Under the pieces are notes generated by a model. It searched no databases. It had not been told where the DNA came from and saw only the letters and a list, made by a program, of their open reading frames with translations. This document shows positions 13,104 to 25,734 of a stretch of DNA of 64,000 nucleotides, one piece after another (the stretch's first letter is position 1; every line of letters starts with the position of its first letter). This stretch comes from Climacium dendroides (taxonomy: Eukaryota; Streptophyta; Bryopsida; Hypnales; Climaciaceae): assembly GCA_950106755.1 (NCBI GenBank), contig OX467087.1, positions 18,046,047-18,110,046 of the forward strand, written 5' to 3'. A program made the translations under genes and the position numbers.

Positions 13104-13536
13104 CAACGAAGGAGAAAATACTAGAAACGACTGAAGAAGAATCAAATGACTGACTACGAGAAATGAAAATTTTCTAGGAGTCAGATATATCTTGTTCGGA
13201 ATAATAAAGTAAATAATTTCTTTATAGAATGAACAGCACTACACTATATTCAAAGACTTCAAGAATGTCACGCAGGTTGTGTTACTCTATTAGTTATTGC
13301 AATTGAACTTGTTTTGAAGAAAAGAAGAAATGAAAGCATGCAACAGCAACGAAGAGAATCGTAGAAACACTGGCGGAAGAATCAAATGACTAGGAGAAAT
13401 GAAAAACTCTTAGGAGTTCGAAATATCTTCAGTTGTTCGGAATCAAAAAGGAATAGCAGTAGCCAGTTTGTTTCCTATTAATATCAGTTCTTGCACTTGG
13501 ACGCGTTTTGAAGAAACCAAGAAAGAAACATGCAGC
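13104..13536. repeat. Second diverged tandem duplication (about 240 bp unit)
   Basis: Two copies in tandem, about 13104-13344 and 13347-13536, both start CAACGAAG and share GAAGAATCAAATGACT, GAGAAATGAAAA, TGTTCGGAAT and GTTTTGAAGAAA in the same order. The second is shorter. Between this and the 12083-12499 duplication (12500-13103) I see mixed-composition DNA with several overlapping open frames but no recognisable protein. Confidence 0.7.
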
Positions 13537-16139
13537 AGGCCTGGAATTGTGCGTGACAGGCGCTGTGCCGCTGTCTACTCAGCGATGGCAAGGCCACAAA
13601 ATTGACATATGCCTTTGGAATTCGAATCAATGCATCCAAAACAGGAAGCTCGGATGCCTGAAAGAAGGAAGGGAGAACAGTTGCACTAACCGTGACTTAG
13701 GGTTAAGGTAGAACTGCCCATCACCACACAGATTTGCTATCTAGGTACTTTGGAGAAGCTAATTGTCAGCTCCCATCTTTTCCAGAGATTGAAAAGCTTG
13801 AGAGAAGTCAATTGCAAAAAGAATGAAGACATTCCGACAAGACCTGAATTTTTTATAATTTTTCAAAGCTGAAATGTTAATTTGTGAATAGATAGACCCT
13901 TTATTGAAGCATGAGCAGACCCTTGTTAAAGCGTGGGCTGATGTGTCTGCTTCCCAAGTGCATTGCCATCATGATAAAGGGTTGTAAAGATTGTGGTAGT
14001 AGATGGGTCACTGATATGATTGGAAGGATCTTGTAGGTGGAGGAATTGGGTAGATGGTGGTATTAGAGAGTTCTACCTAAAACATTTCTAGAATCGAGAA
14101 GAGTACAAATGGTCACTACAAAATGAGGAGTTGAATTTAGGGTTAGAGAACAAGATTGGAAGTCCTTCATCTAATGACCTCATCATCAATGGCAAATTTT
14201 TTGTTCAATTTAGTCAAGTTATTTAACCCTTGTCTTAATCCAAATGATGAAGGTGACAAGGGCAACGTGACAAACCAATGGCTAATGAGGATACTATTGA
14301 AATTATTAAAGATGAATGATCATAATAGTGATATGCTTGTATGGCCCCAATATTGAAATTTGTTGAGACACTATGCTTTGAATTTGAGTAGAAGAGTATG
14401 TTTGAAGCATAGGAGTTTAGTGGGGTTGCTCTTAAGTAGCTTTGGCAAAAGATTTTGGTTATTCCGGTAAGTATTTTCTTTTGTAAGAGATTGTTTCGAA
14501 GTAGAATCTCATTAAAACATCAACTCCATTCTAAGACCTTAAATGTATCTATGTGAGTATGGCTTTGTACAAAATTAGTATTGAAGATATGAATTAGAAA
14601 AAGGATTATGAGTTAGTGTGAAAGAGCACAAAAATAGAAGATTACTACTTTTGGATGAAGTTTAAAATCAACTTTTTAATATTTTTTTATTATTGATTTG
14701 TGTCAAATTTTACAATGCCAATTTAAATTCCTTTGCATTGTTTGTAAGACAATATTTTTTGATAACATGTCTTTTGAAATGAAAAACTTTTATAAACATG
14801 TTACTAAAACTCAATATGATTTGTTAAATTCCACTATTGATGGTTGTCAAAAATTATAAGGAGTGAGTACAAGCAAGTCTGCTTTCGTGACAAGTATGAA
14901 AGAGAGGGACCAAGATCATCTTCAAGCTTGGAAAAGTTGCTTGCTCTAGCATTGCAATGCATATAAATCATCTACTTATAAAATTTAGTACCAACAATCC
15001 TCTCCATATGAAGGACTAGGCATGGTGGAAAGGTGGCATGGAAGATGGAGGTAGAAAAGAAAGTGCACTAAAAAGGGGTGGATCGACAATTAACTGTGAA
15101 ATTATAAGACCCATTATCAAAGTACTTCATCTAAGATAGTTGATTTTTTTACAAATATGTGCATTTCTCATTTCCATAGTAATCTTTCATCCATCATCTA
15201 CTTTTGGGTCTCAACATCCTTAAAGGGTTACAAGGAGGTGGAAGATGGTGGTTTTTAACAATGATATTTTAGTATATACCTATCTATCAATTAATTTGAA
15301 AAAACATTAAAAGTGTTAGCAATGTTATAATGACATTCTCATATGTCAAAAGAAGTCCTATACAAATGTGATAAATGGGTTTCAACCACCATAGAGTAGG
15401 GTCTAGAGTAGTTTTTTTGACTTATGAGATCCAAACACTCATTTTATGTTATTTTTACAAACAATACTATTAATTGCCACAATACTATAATGCTTCATAT
15501 AATCATATATTCTTGGAATTGCCTCCATAACATTCTTTAATGTGTTACATATTTCTCCAACTTCATTTCTACTTTCAAAAGAGAGGTAGAAAAATGAATG
15601 AATTGTCAATTTCTTATAGATGAAAAATATTTTTTTTAAAGTCTCTATCCCTTTAGAAAAAACACAAAATGAACAAACATTTAAGACATCTTATAAGGAA
15701 CATCTTTAATGCATGATATATAGAGTGCATAAAAGTTTGGATCAAATTAATTAAATTTGATTAAATTTTTGCAAACAAAAACTAAATAACAAATCATATT
15801 TTGTAAACTTCAAAATTTTTTTGTGAACTCCTCAATATAATTTTGGACTATTATAAATTAGTTAAACTATAAGAGGCACCCAAAGAAGTTTATTCACCCT
15901 TTCATTTTTTTGACATTAAGGAGAAAGTGGGCTACAAATTTAGAGAAAAGATAGAACTAGAGGAAATGTTTCAAGAAATAGATTTATACTTTGATGTTTT
16001 CTAAGTTTTTTTTTATGATGTAGCACTTGATACTAGGAGATTTAAAGAGGTATATTAAATTTTATAATTTAAAATGATAAAAGTGAATATCAAAGTTATC
16101 ATTTCACAATTCAAAGAAGGGCTATACTTTTCAAATTCA
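13537..16139. other. AT-rich spacer without recognisable genes
   Basis: This stretch is rich in A and T, with stops in all frames. Open frames such as 14156-14356 show no family resemblance. Scattered TTAGGGTTA and TTTAACCC pieces (about 13697, 14138, 14223) may be decayed ends of the TTAA elements described below. Confidence 0.5.
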
Positions 16140-16745
16140 AAGAACTTAATTATAGATACCTAGCCACTACTCTTGTGCTTGTTTTTATTTTACATATGAC
16201 TTTCATCTTGACACTAGCAAGAAGGCCCCCCCTTTGGACTTATTTTGTTTTACATATGCCTTTTGAGTCTTGACATTGGGCAATAAAGCAACCCCTTTAC
16301 AATGTTTTTGTCTTAAATGTCTTTTGAATCTTGACATTGGCAAAAAAGCATCCCTTTAGAGCATGATTTTGTTTTACATACACATTTTGAATCTAACATT
16401 AGTAATAAGGCAACCTCTTATACTTATTTTTGTCTTGTAGTGATTTTTTGAGTCTTGACATCATCAACAAAAACCCCTTCTGCATCTTTTTTTGTTTTAC
16501 ATGTGCCTTTTGAGTCTTGACATTAGCAACAAAGCTTCCCTTTGTACTTATTTTTGTCTTACATATACCTTTTGAGTCTTGACATCAATAACAAAGCACA
16601 CCTTTTGCATCTATTTTTGTCTTACATATGCCTTTAAAATCTTGGCATCAACAATAGAGCATCTCCCTTTGTACTTGTTTTTGTACCACGTTTTGTAAAT
16701 ATGACTTTTTAATCTTGACAAAAACAACAAAGTACCCTTCCTTCA
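16140..16745. repeat. 62-bp minisatellite, nine units
   Basis: The core TTTGAGTCTTGACAT followed by (A/C)AACAAAGCA and a pyrimidine run recurs nine times. The C of CTTG in each unit falls at about 16207, 16269, 16330, 16393, 16454, 16516, 16578, 16641 and 16714, so the period is 61-63 bp until the last, longer unit. Units differ mainly by transitions. The flanks are ordinary AT-rich DNA. Unit and spacer are not distinguishable, so it is not a CRISPR-like array. Confidence 0.9.
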
Positions 16746-17316
16746 CGCCTATTTATGAAAATCATAAGTCCCTCTGTAATATCACAAATGGTACCATTAA
16801 TACTAGGGGCTCGTGCTTGCTATGCTACGCATTCATTGTATCACATATTAGTAAAAATTTGATATATTTGAATAGAATGCATGATAATGATGTTGATAAG
16901 TCTTTAAAATAATTATTTTAATTATTTTATAAAAATATTTTCAATCATGCATACATAGAAATCATATTTTCACACAATGTGATATTACTAAAATACAGTA
17001 GCAGTTCACAATCACCTCTGTAATATCACTTTTTACAAAGAACGATATTATAAAAATAATATAGTTGTTGCAATTGAGGTGATATTAAAGAGGACTAATA
17101 TGGTGATATTATAAAAGTAGCAATTCCATTGCTTTTCTTGACTTTATACTTCTTTTGCATTTCTATGATTTTGTGCTTTAGTGAGCTTTGAGCTTCTGAT
17201 TTCAATTTTCTATTGCTACTACCAAACTATTTGAGAAATTTATTAGATTAAACTGATTTTGGATTTCACAACAATTAAATTGGTCACAAAGCTTTTGAGA
17301 TTTACAAGCTTTCCCT

Positions 17317-17555
17317 TTAACCCTTTACGTACTAAGAATTTATGATTTTAAATTGCATACTTTGATTGTTTATATTGTAGAACATATAATGGAAATGGAA
17401 ATTTTATCATATCATTAGCTTGAGTGAAGAACATTGCATGCATTGGTTTAAGTAAATATTTATTAAAATAAAATTTAAAAATCTATACAAACTCTTCAAA
17501 ATTGCTTAAAAAATGTGAGGCCTAATTTGGGCTTCTTAGTCATTAAAGGATTTAA
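17317..17555 (+). mobile_element. TTAA element, family F3, copy 1 (239 bp)
   Basis: It starts TTAACCCTTTACGTACTAAG and ends in a decayed AAAGGATTTAA. It is collinear with 27531-27769, which is also 239 bp, sharing TTGAGTGAAGAACATTGCAT and AATTTGGGCTTC. No open reading frame. Probably a non-autonomous DNA transposon that duplicates TTAA on insertion (inference from paired copies). Confidence 0.72.
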
Positions 17556-18572
17556 TTCTTCTATTTGGGTTGCCATTGTCTGTAATAATTGAGTCAAATT
17601 TCTAATGCATTCTAATATATATGTATCTTTTACCGTATTCATCATTGCATGTATTTCATTCATCATTCATTAAATTTCTATTGTTTATTTCAATATATGT
17701 TTATTTATCTAAAAAATTACATGAAGAATTTTGTAATTTTTATCTGAAGATTTATTGAAATTTTGCTCTACATCCTATTTAATACATAAAAATTCTAATG
17801 AAATTCTAATGATGAATGCATAGCATTTAATACATAAAAATTCTAATGAAATTCTAATGATAAATCCATAGCATAGCAAGCGCCAATAGCTAGTGTCTTA
17901 TATGTAATCTTGAGATTGGCAATAAGGCACTTGGGTGGTCTCCTACCTATACTCCTATTTGATAACAAAGTGTCTCATTTAGGAGATATAGGTTTGAACC
18001 TTGGGTGCACTCAAGGGGGAACTAATAATGCAATAGAAAATGGCATGAAATAAAAAATAGTGTCAATTTAATTCATTGAAGGAAAACTCTATAATTTTAT
18101 TAGATTTACCATAGCATTGATAATATGTGTTGTGCATAATTATATATAAAATAGGATATTGAAAAAATCCTATAATTTTTGTATAGTAGAAAAAAATGTA
18201 GTGCCAAACTTTGGATCCCCTTGAAAGTGTTTAGTAGGTTCAATTTGTTATTGAATAGTTTATGAGGGTGGTTGTAATTGCTATCCTCAATTTGAATTTA
18301 GTGCCTTTCAATTGGTAGGAAATGCTCCTAGGCTCATGTTTGTCTAGAGGAAATGTATTGGCATCCAAAATTTCCAATGGTTGTAGGGTTTGTTGCTGGT
18401 GGATGTTGCAATCTCCGTCTTTTTACGCAAGAGTACTTTTCCAACTTTAGACAATTGTCTATGTGAGCGCCGCATCCACCTCATCACAGTTTCTTTGAAC
18501 ATCTTCTACTGCATTATGGTTTGCACATTTAGTTCGTAATTTGGGTTGCATTGTTCTTTGTTATACTTATAC
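17556..18572. other. AT-rich spacer
   Basis: No gene recognised. A 38-bp direct repeat (TTTAATACATAAAAATTCTA followed by ATGAAATTC) occurs twice around 17780-17860. The rest is low-complexity AT-rich DNA. Confidence 0.5.
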
Positions 18573-18711
18573 CACTATAAGAAAACCATGTTTTAGGTGA
18601 TGTTCATGTTACATTGAACATCACTATTGACATAAAAACAAGGGTTGTTAGATTTGATGTCAACAAAAATCCATCAACTTAGTCATTGATTTTCTTTAGT
18701 TTCTTATAGTG
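18573..18711. mobile_element. Mini-CACTA element (139 bp) with TAC target duplication
   Basis: The element begins CACTATAAGAAA and ends with the exact inverse TTTCTTATAGTG. It is flanked on both sides by TAC (18570-18572 and 18712-18714), the 3-bp duplication expected of the CACTA (EnSpm) superfamily. An inner hairpin (GATGTTCA ... TGAACATC) lies near the left end. It encodes nothing and would depend on a transposase from elsewhere. Confidence 0.88.
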
Positions 18712-21228
18712 TACATGCTTTACGGCTTAGGGCTAGAGTTTTATTAGTTGTTCACGTGTTTAGGTTGCCAATATTATTCTATTTTATGGTTGGTTGGACT
18801 GCTTCAATCAATAGTGTTTGGTTGAGGATACCAGGCTTCTGGTTAAGGACATCACTGATTTCCCTCGTGATTTCCATGGTTGTCTTCTTTATTGTTTGGC
18901 AACCTTATAACAATAGACCTATGGGGTCTCATATTGGCTTTGGAGGAAAATGGGAAAGAATGCATGTAATGGGTGCAAACTGGTGTCTTTCAGCCAATAT
19001 TGAGTATGTAGATTACACTGAATGATTGTGTTGGTGATCTTTGAAGGTCGTTTTTTTTTTGTATTTCTACTCCTATTTTGCTGCTATTCCTAGTGTAAAC
19101 TATTGTAGCTAGTGTATGTTTTTTTATATATTTGAAGTAGTGCTGGTAGACATCCACAAACTATTACTTCTTCCACTCTCAATTTTTTTGATTTGAATAT
19201 GTTGCAAATGTATAGTGACAATTGTAGTTTGTAGATGATCTAAACTAGTGAACTTTGAAGTTGTAAATTTTAGGTTTCTCATTGGGTTGGACTACTCATA
19301 CATGACTCAACACAATTTGCATATTAGTTTGTTGTATTTTGGTTTTCTTGTGTTTCTATGTGTTTTTCTTCCTTGGAATTCATACTATTACAAGATTGCA
19401 TGCCACAGCTCATTGATTCTATATTCTTGGGTTTGCTTTCTTATCAATGATATGCTTTGGCTATTGGTTGTGTTTTCAATGACCCTTTCAATGGTACACA
19501 ATTGGTATTGCATGGTGCGTCTAATGCTAGTTCAAATGCTATGGAAAACTTATTGTTCACATGCTTGCTTTTCAATGTGTTTATATTCTTCTCAAATTAT
19601 ATAGTTCTATAATATATAAAAAAAATAGGGTGCTAAAAATTAGTTTCCCAAACCATTTAGAAAAAAAAAATAGAGTGCTAAAAAAGTACATGCCGTTAGT
19701 TTTTTATCTACAAATAAGGAGGGGAAAAAATAATGGAAAGAGGTAAATACAATCATCATGTCAATCATCATGTCATGTACCGCATACTTTTTAAGAATTA
19801 CAAAAAATAATATTTACGAGATGCCATTAGCTTTAGATTATTATTTTTAACTATGCATAATCTATGGAATAAAAATTTTGAATCCTTTTTCTTTTCTTTT
19901 TTTAGAAAAAGTCAATTCTTTTCCTTGTTTTCTTTTCTTTTTTCTTAAAAAAAGTCAATTCTTTTCTTGACAAATCAAGAAATTCTTTTCAATGCAAAAG
20001 AAATTCTTTTCAATGCAAATCATACTTTTCCAAGAACATCTAGAAATTTGACAATAATTTTGTATGTACTTATGTGCACACAAACAATCTAACTTGCATT
20101 GCTATAAATCCAAGCTTAGGTTCAACCTTGTAAGAAATGAATGATACCTTTGGCTTGTATTGTTCAAGACCACTAATATTGAATTTTTGTAAATTATTGC
20201 ACTAATTGTATTGAAAATGCTAAAAGTTTTTACAGTTCTTACCAAGATCATAGATATCAATACTACTCAAAGAAGGGGAAGTTTTTACTAAAGGTAGTTG
20301 TTAGCAATATTCATCAAAAAGTAAAAACTTATACTCCACTGAAATTGGAACCTCAGATTCCGTTTAGATAATCAACACATAATTATAATCTCTGCACAAT
20401 TTCTCGCAAGTAGAAGTAAGTGCTCACAAAAACTTGGTTTTCACAACACAACGATCAAATGACGTGGTTCATGATTGATCCGAATGTTACTCTAGAAGAA
20501 AAGTAGCTCAAACGTGAAGACAGTTTGCTCAGTACGTGCAGAAAGTATTCAAATTCAACGACTGCACGTTGTGAACGAGCAGCATGGTCTGAAAAATATA
20601 GATGCGTATTAGAACACTGCGCAAGTGCGCAGTACTAGCCCATACTTGTGATCGTGAGGGGATTGTTTCAGAATCTGAAAACATAACAATTACGAGTAGT
20701 ACGTAGAAGATCTAATTTGCTCAATCAGATCACCATTGGGGAATGGAAATCAGCACAGCCCTATATGAAGCGGAGTGAACCAGACGAGAGATCGACTTCC
20801 GTGAGGAATACGTAAATTTCACACATTTTACTACAAAATGCACCTGCTTTGGGATTCGAATTTCGCAAAGCAGCATGCTAGCAGACCCCACTTGTCAGCA
20901 CCAAGCAAACCTCAGTTTGCAGGTGGGCAAGTAGGACAAGGATGAACTCCCAGGTCTGGCCCTGTCCAATGCGGAAAACAATGCTCATCTTCTCACTCCG
21001 CAGCGCTGTTGAAACAGCCACTGAGCAATCCTACCTCTTCGAAATCAAGGCCAAATCCCGTAACGCAACCAGAGTCGAGAGTGCTTGAAATCAGACACCC
21101 CTAATTGCTCCAAAAAATGAGAATTTCCCTCTGCTGGATACAGACACCGCAAGCTTACACTACAACTCTTGAGCACCGCTCAAAAGCTGACACTATTACC
21201 ACTACCTCTGTTCCCCAATTCCTGTCGT
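18712..21228. other. Spacer and 3' flank of the transketolase gene
   Basis: AT-rich up to about 20340, with polypyrimidine/purine runs around 19880-20040 (TTCTTTTCAATGCAAA repeated). From about 20340 to 21228 composition is more balanced and presumably includes the transketolase 3' UTR. No gene is supported; the 118-codon frame at 19248-19604 has low-complexity composition and no recognised domain. Confidence 0.5.
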
Positions 21229-24200
21229 TCAAGCCATCACTTCCTTCGCCTTGGCGATCACATTGTCAGCGGTGATTCCGAACTCTTTGTACAGGATGTT
21301 GGCAGGAGCACTCGCACCAAAGTGGTCCACTCCAATGGCCTTGCCGTTCAGGCCAACGTACCTCTCCCAACCGAACGTGGAACCAGCTTCAAGAGAAACA
21401 CGGGCCGTCACAGAAGACGGCAATAAACCTTCCTTGTACTCAGCGCTCTGCTCCTCGAAGAGCTCCCAGCACGGGAATGACACCACCCTCACAGTCTTGC
21501 CTTCCTTCCTGATGGCATCTGCGGCCTTTGCAATGATCTCCACCTCCGAACCTGAGGCCATGAGGATCAGGTCTGGCTTGTTGTTGGAGGAATCATCAGA
21601 GATTGCGTACGCCCCAAGCAAGACGTTGTCAATGGAAGTACCGGGCAAGTTGGGCAACTTTTGTCTGGACAGAGCCAAGGTAGACGGTCTCTTCCTGTTC
21701 AGGACAGCCACCTTGTACGAGCCAGAGGTTTCGTTTCCGTCAGCAGGCCTGAGCATCAACATGTTGGGCATGGCCCTGAAACTCGCCAAGTGCTCAATGG
21801 GCTGATGCGTGGGACCATCCTCACCCAGACCGATCGAGTCGTGGGTCATCACGTAAATCACTCCAGTCTCGGACAACGCGGAAATGCGCATCGCTGCCCT
21901 CAAGTAATCCGTGAAGATGAAGAAGGTGGCGCAGTACGGGATCAGACCGCTCAAGTGCTGCTGAATTCCGTTGGAGATGGCTCCCATGGCGTGCTCCCTC
22001 ACTCCGAACCTCACGTTCCGCTCCGCAGGTGTGCCCTTCTGGAAGTCCCCGAACATCTTCATCAAGGTCATGTTCGAAGAGGCCAGATCGGCACTGCCTC
22101 CGATCAATCCGGGGAGTGTCCGTGCCAAAGCGTTCAGACATCTCTGAGACAAGTTGCGGGTGGCATCACCGGCATCCTCGGGAGTGAAGCTCTGCATCGT
22201 CCAAAATCATCAACACTCTATTAGCAAACTACGCAAATGCACCTCTCCCCCCCCTGCAACACATCTATCACAAAAACCTCCACCTGAAACAGGGTAACAA
22301 CATGGCATCGAATTCACTTACGGGAAGCGCCACGTCCCAGCCATCAGGCAATTCACCGCTGACCAGCTGCTTGAATTCGGCACCCTCCTCAGGGTACTTC
22401 TGAGCGTACGCCTCGACAGCAGATTCCCAGTCACTTTGGTACTTGGTTCCCAAGTCGATGTGTCGGCTCCAGTGGCTGTCATGAGAATCCAAGGATAAAT
22501 CAGACACCAACTCGGTCATTCCCAACTACAAGGAATTGCAACAGGCCTTCAATCGAAAGTGAAAACTGGCAAACTTCAGAGTAGGGTCGCTCCCCCGTAC
22601 ATTGGGCAAAACAATCTCATTGATTTCGAGAAAGGCTGAACCTCACCTCTTGACTTCATCGGGGACGTGGAAGGGCTCATAGGGCCAGCCCAGGTTCTGC
22701 CTCGTGGCTTCAACCTCCTTGCCACCCAAAGCAGCACCGTGCACAGAATACGAGTTAGCCTTGTTGGGCGATCCAAAGCCGATGGTGGTGGTCACCTTGA
22801 TCATGGTGGGCTTGTCCGTCACGGACTTGGCCTCCTCAATGGCGGCGCGAATCTCGTCGTATCCAGTGTTGCCGTTCTTCACCCAAATCGTGTGCCATCC
22901 CAGAGCAGCGAAGCGGTCGTCCACGCTCTCAGTGAAGGCAATCTCCGTGTCTCCGTCGATGGAAATGTGGTTGTCGTCGTAGAAGCAGATGAGCTTTCCC
23001 AAGCCCCAGTGACCTGCAAGCGAGGCGGCCTCGTTGGAGATTCCCTCCATGTTGCATCCATCTCCCACAATGCAGTATCTGCATTCAACCACATACACAC
23101 ACACAACTTGAGATTACTAAACCCCTGGTTACACGACACAATCTCGGGAACTTCAATCACATTGCCAAATGTGTGAACGCCCAGGGGATACCAAGACATT
23201 CCATGCAGCCAGGGATAAATGTGACTCTTACGTGTAGTGGTCCACAATCTTAGCGTCGGGCTTGTTGAAGCGGGCAGCCAAATGGGCTTCGGCCAAAGCC
23301 AAACCCACAGCGTTGGCAATACCTTGTCCCAGAGGACCGGTTGTGACCTCAATACCGGGCGTCTCGAAATTCTCGGGGTGACCAGGTGTCTTGCTTCCCC
23401 ACTGCCTGAACTGCTTCAAATCCTCTTCCTGCACGCATGAACAGCAACCGAGGCAGGTCGTCAAAAAGCGCTTGTCCCAAACCCCTGACTTGTGACCTCC
23501 TGGTCTAAAATTCCACTCGATCAGGGAAACGACTACTATTCCCAAAGTCAACTCAAAAGTCAAAATTGACAACCAAACCACATTCCAAAATAAGGACCTC
23601 AAATTGACCAGTTCCAAGGAGCATCCAAAGTTGCCATTTCAACAACCTCGAGGAAAATTAAAGATTCAAAGTTGATTAACTTCTGTTGCTTTTCCATCTG
23701 CAAATTTCGAACAAGTTTCTTAATAGGATCAAGAAACATACCTTCACGCTGTCGTATCCTGCCAGGTGCAAAAGCGCGTACTGAAGCATGCATCCTGTGA
23801 AACAAAAACAATGCCACCACGGTCTTGTAAGTTCTCAATCAATCCGCGCGTCGAAGTAGGGGTCCAGAACCAAAATTCAAGCCAACGATCCCTCAGAATC
23901 AAAACCTGAAACCTCATATCCGTTAAAATGGCGGATATCAGTGACATTGCCATACAGTACCAGTTCCCTACAAAAACTTCATCTCTAGACCTTCTTAGTT
24001 CATTAGAGCTTCAAACACCACTCCGAAACACGCCGTGACCATCAGTCAAAACAGAGTACCAATTTTATCTTCCTCAACGGAATGCAATTTTTGCTTACCG
24101 TGACCGGCGGACAACACGAAGCGATCCCTGTTGAACCAGTACGGATTCTTCGGGTTATACTTCATCACCTCGTCATACAAGATATGTCCCATGGGCGCAC

Positions 24201-24558
24201 ACCCCATCGGCAACCCTGGGTGTCCCGAATTCGCCTTCTCCACCGCATCGATCGCCAGGAACCGAATGGTGTTCACCGACAAGTCCACCACCGCATTGTC
24301 CGTCTTCTGCGCGGTCTCCACGGCCGCCGTCGCACGCACAACCACCTTGCTCATGCGCCCATTCTGCCCCACGGCGACGTGGGGGGTACCACTACTCCCC
24401 ACACCCTTCGCACTACCACTACTAACCATCCGCAAGCCCGCGAACTTGCTCATCCCCAACCCCTGCACGGAGCCTCCGCCAAGGCGCTCCACCTGCGCCG
24501 CGCCGCGCACCGCCACGGCGCCGGAGACCACGGCCACATTGCATCCCACTGCCGCCAT
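21229..24558 (-). CDS. TKL: Transketolase, plastid-targeted
   Basis: Transketolase moves two-carbon units between sugar phosphates with thiamine diphosphate and a divalent metal, in the Calvin cycle and the oxidative pentose phosphate pathway of the chloroplast stroma. Six exons: 24558-24099, 23794-23742, 23428-23232, 23078-22647, 22475-22322, 22191-21229, total 2259 nt or 752 aa, with phase closing at every junction. ATG at 24558 gives an N-terminus ([13 protein letters not shown]) rich in Ala, Val, Gly and Ser and poor in acidic residues, ending near [10 protein letters not shown], a typical transit peptide. The mature enzyme starts near [21 protein letters not shown]. The thiamine-diphosphate motif [13 protein letters not shown] ... 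[10 protein letters not shown] lies in exon 23078, the pyrimidine-domain block [10 protein letters not shown] and the substrate-binding [17 protein letters not shown] in the last exon. It ends in EVMA. Length and motifs are complete. An in-frame upstream start at 24762 is less likely. Confidence 0.97.
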
Positions 24559-24702
24559 CGCCCCTGTCTCGCTAATCCCAATCCTCGTGCAAAATCCTGG
24601 TGCAAAATCCTCGTGCGAAACTGGACTAGACGAGAATTGGGGATGGGCACGACCTCGGGAGACGATGTGGGGGATCGAGAGAGACGAGTGACGTTGCGAA
24701 GG

Positions 24703-24710
24703 CTTATAAG
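24703..24710 (-). promoter_or_regulatory. Possible TATA-like element upstream of transketolase
   Basis: CTTATAAG lies about 145 bp upstream of the transketolase ATG in otherwise GC-rich DNA. The position suits a TATA box with a 5' UTR of roughly 100 nt. The motif is weak and palindromic, so this is a suggestion only. Confidence 0.3.
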
Positions 24711-25058
24711 GCGATGGCGGAGGGGCCTGACGATGGAGACGACGAACGAGGCGTCGCGGCAAAGGGGGTGGGAGTGCGCAGGGACAGGATAGGGCACTCT
24801 TTTGCTGGTGAATGAGTGGTGGCCATTTGGGGGGTGGGGAGCCTGTGCCCGTGCCTGCTCCTGCTGACCCCTAGTTGGCCTTAAGCGTTATCCTGGTGGA
24901 GGTCCTTTGGCTTTGTTGGAGCTTTATTCTTCGGTTTGGTGAAGGGAGGGCTTTAGAAGTTCAACTTCAGCCTCTAATGAAATCCCTAAGAATATGCTCA
25001 CCAGGGAGTGCCAGATGAAGGTGAGTCAGGGTGGGTACCCAGGGTTCTCATTAACCCC

Positions 25059-25713
25059 TTAACCCCTAAATGCCCAAGCCCTGTTTTGAGCTTCTTCGAA
25101 TTTGCTCTGAATTGAACAAAATGCCAATTTTTTGATGAGTTGTATCAATTTTTTTGGAATTGTAACCATACAAATTCAAACTAGACATATTAGAGATATC
25201 ATAGGAAAAGAAAACACAACAATATCACTTATGGAGTGAAAGATTATAATGTTTGACTATGAGGGTGTTAAAACTACAAAAGTGATGTCAAGTCTTTCAA
25301 TACTCTTTTCACAAGTCAAATCTAAAAAGTTGGTGATCAAAAAAATATGAGATTAAAGGACCTAACATGTATAACCCCAATCAATTTATGGCTTCTTAAA
25401 ATCTACTCTATGATTTTTTTAAATGAATTTTGAATGTGACTTTTTTTTCAAGATCTAGTGTATTTGAGGCTCATTTTCAAGAGCTCTCAACACTATAGGA
25501 AGTCAAGATTACAATGGGTACCCTTGCACAAAATCTTGAATAGAAAAATCACTATCATTTATTTTCAAGATTAGATTTTTGTTGCTAAAACTAGACCTCA
25601 AAAAAAACTTTCTAAAAATAAAAATTACTAAAAATAGAACCTTGATTAGGTTTTATTTAACTTCAAAGTTTTGCAAACACCAAATTTTGGTGCCTTGGGC
25701 ATTTAGGGGTTAA
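25059..25713. mobile_element. TTAA element, family F2, copy 1 (655 bp)
   Basis: Both ends carry the same perfect 20-bp inverted repeat, TTAACCCCTAAATGCCCAAG, with the first four bases forming the probable TTAA target duplication. A second TTAACCCC lies 8 bp outside the left end (25051). The interior is AT-rich and non-coding. The TTAA plus CCC ... GGG arrangement is that of piggyBac-superfamily ends, but no transposase is visible, so the superfamily is inferred. Confidence 0.8.
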
Positions 25714-25734
25714 CGCCTCAATCCTTTTTTTAAT

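Noticed and set aside
16140..16745. CRISPR-like spacing
   Set aside because: Eukaryotic DNA, diverged units, no alternation of identical repeats and unique spacers.
21661..22224. 187-codon plus-strand frame opposite transketolase exon six
   Set aside because: Antisense shadow of a conserved enzyme; no protein-like features.
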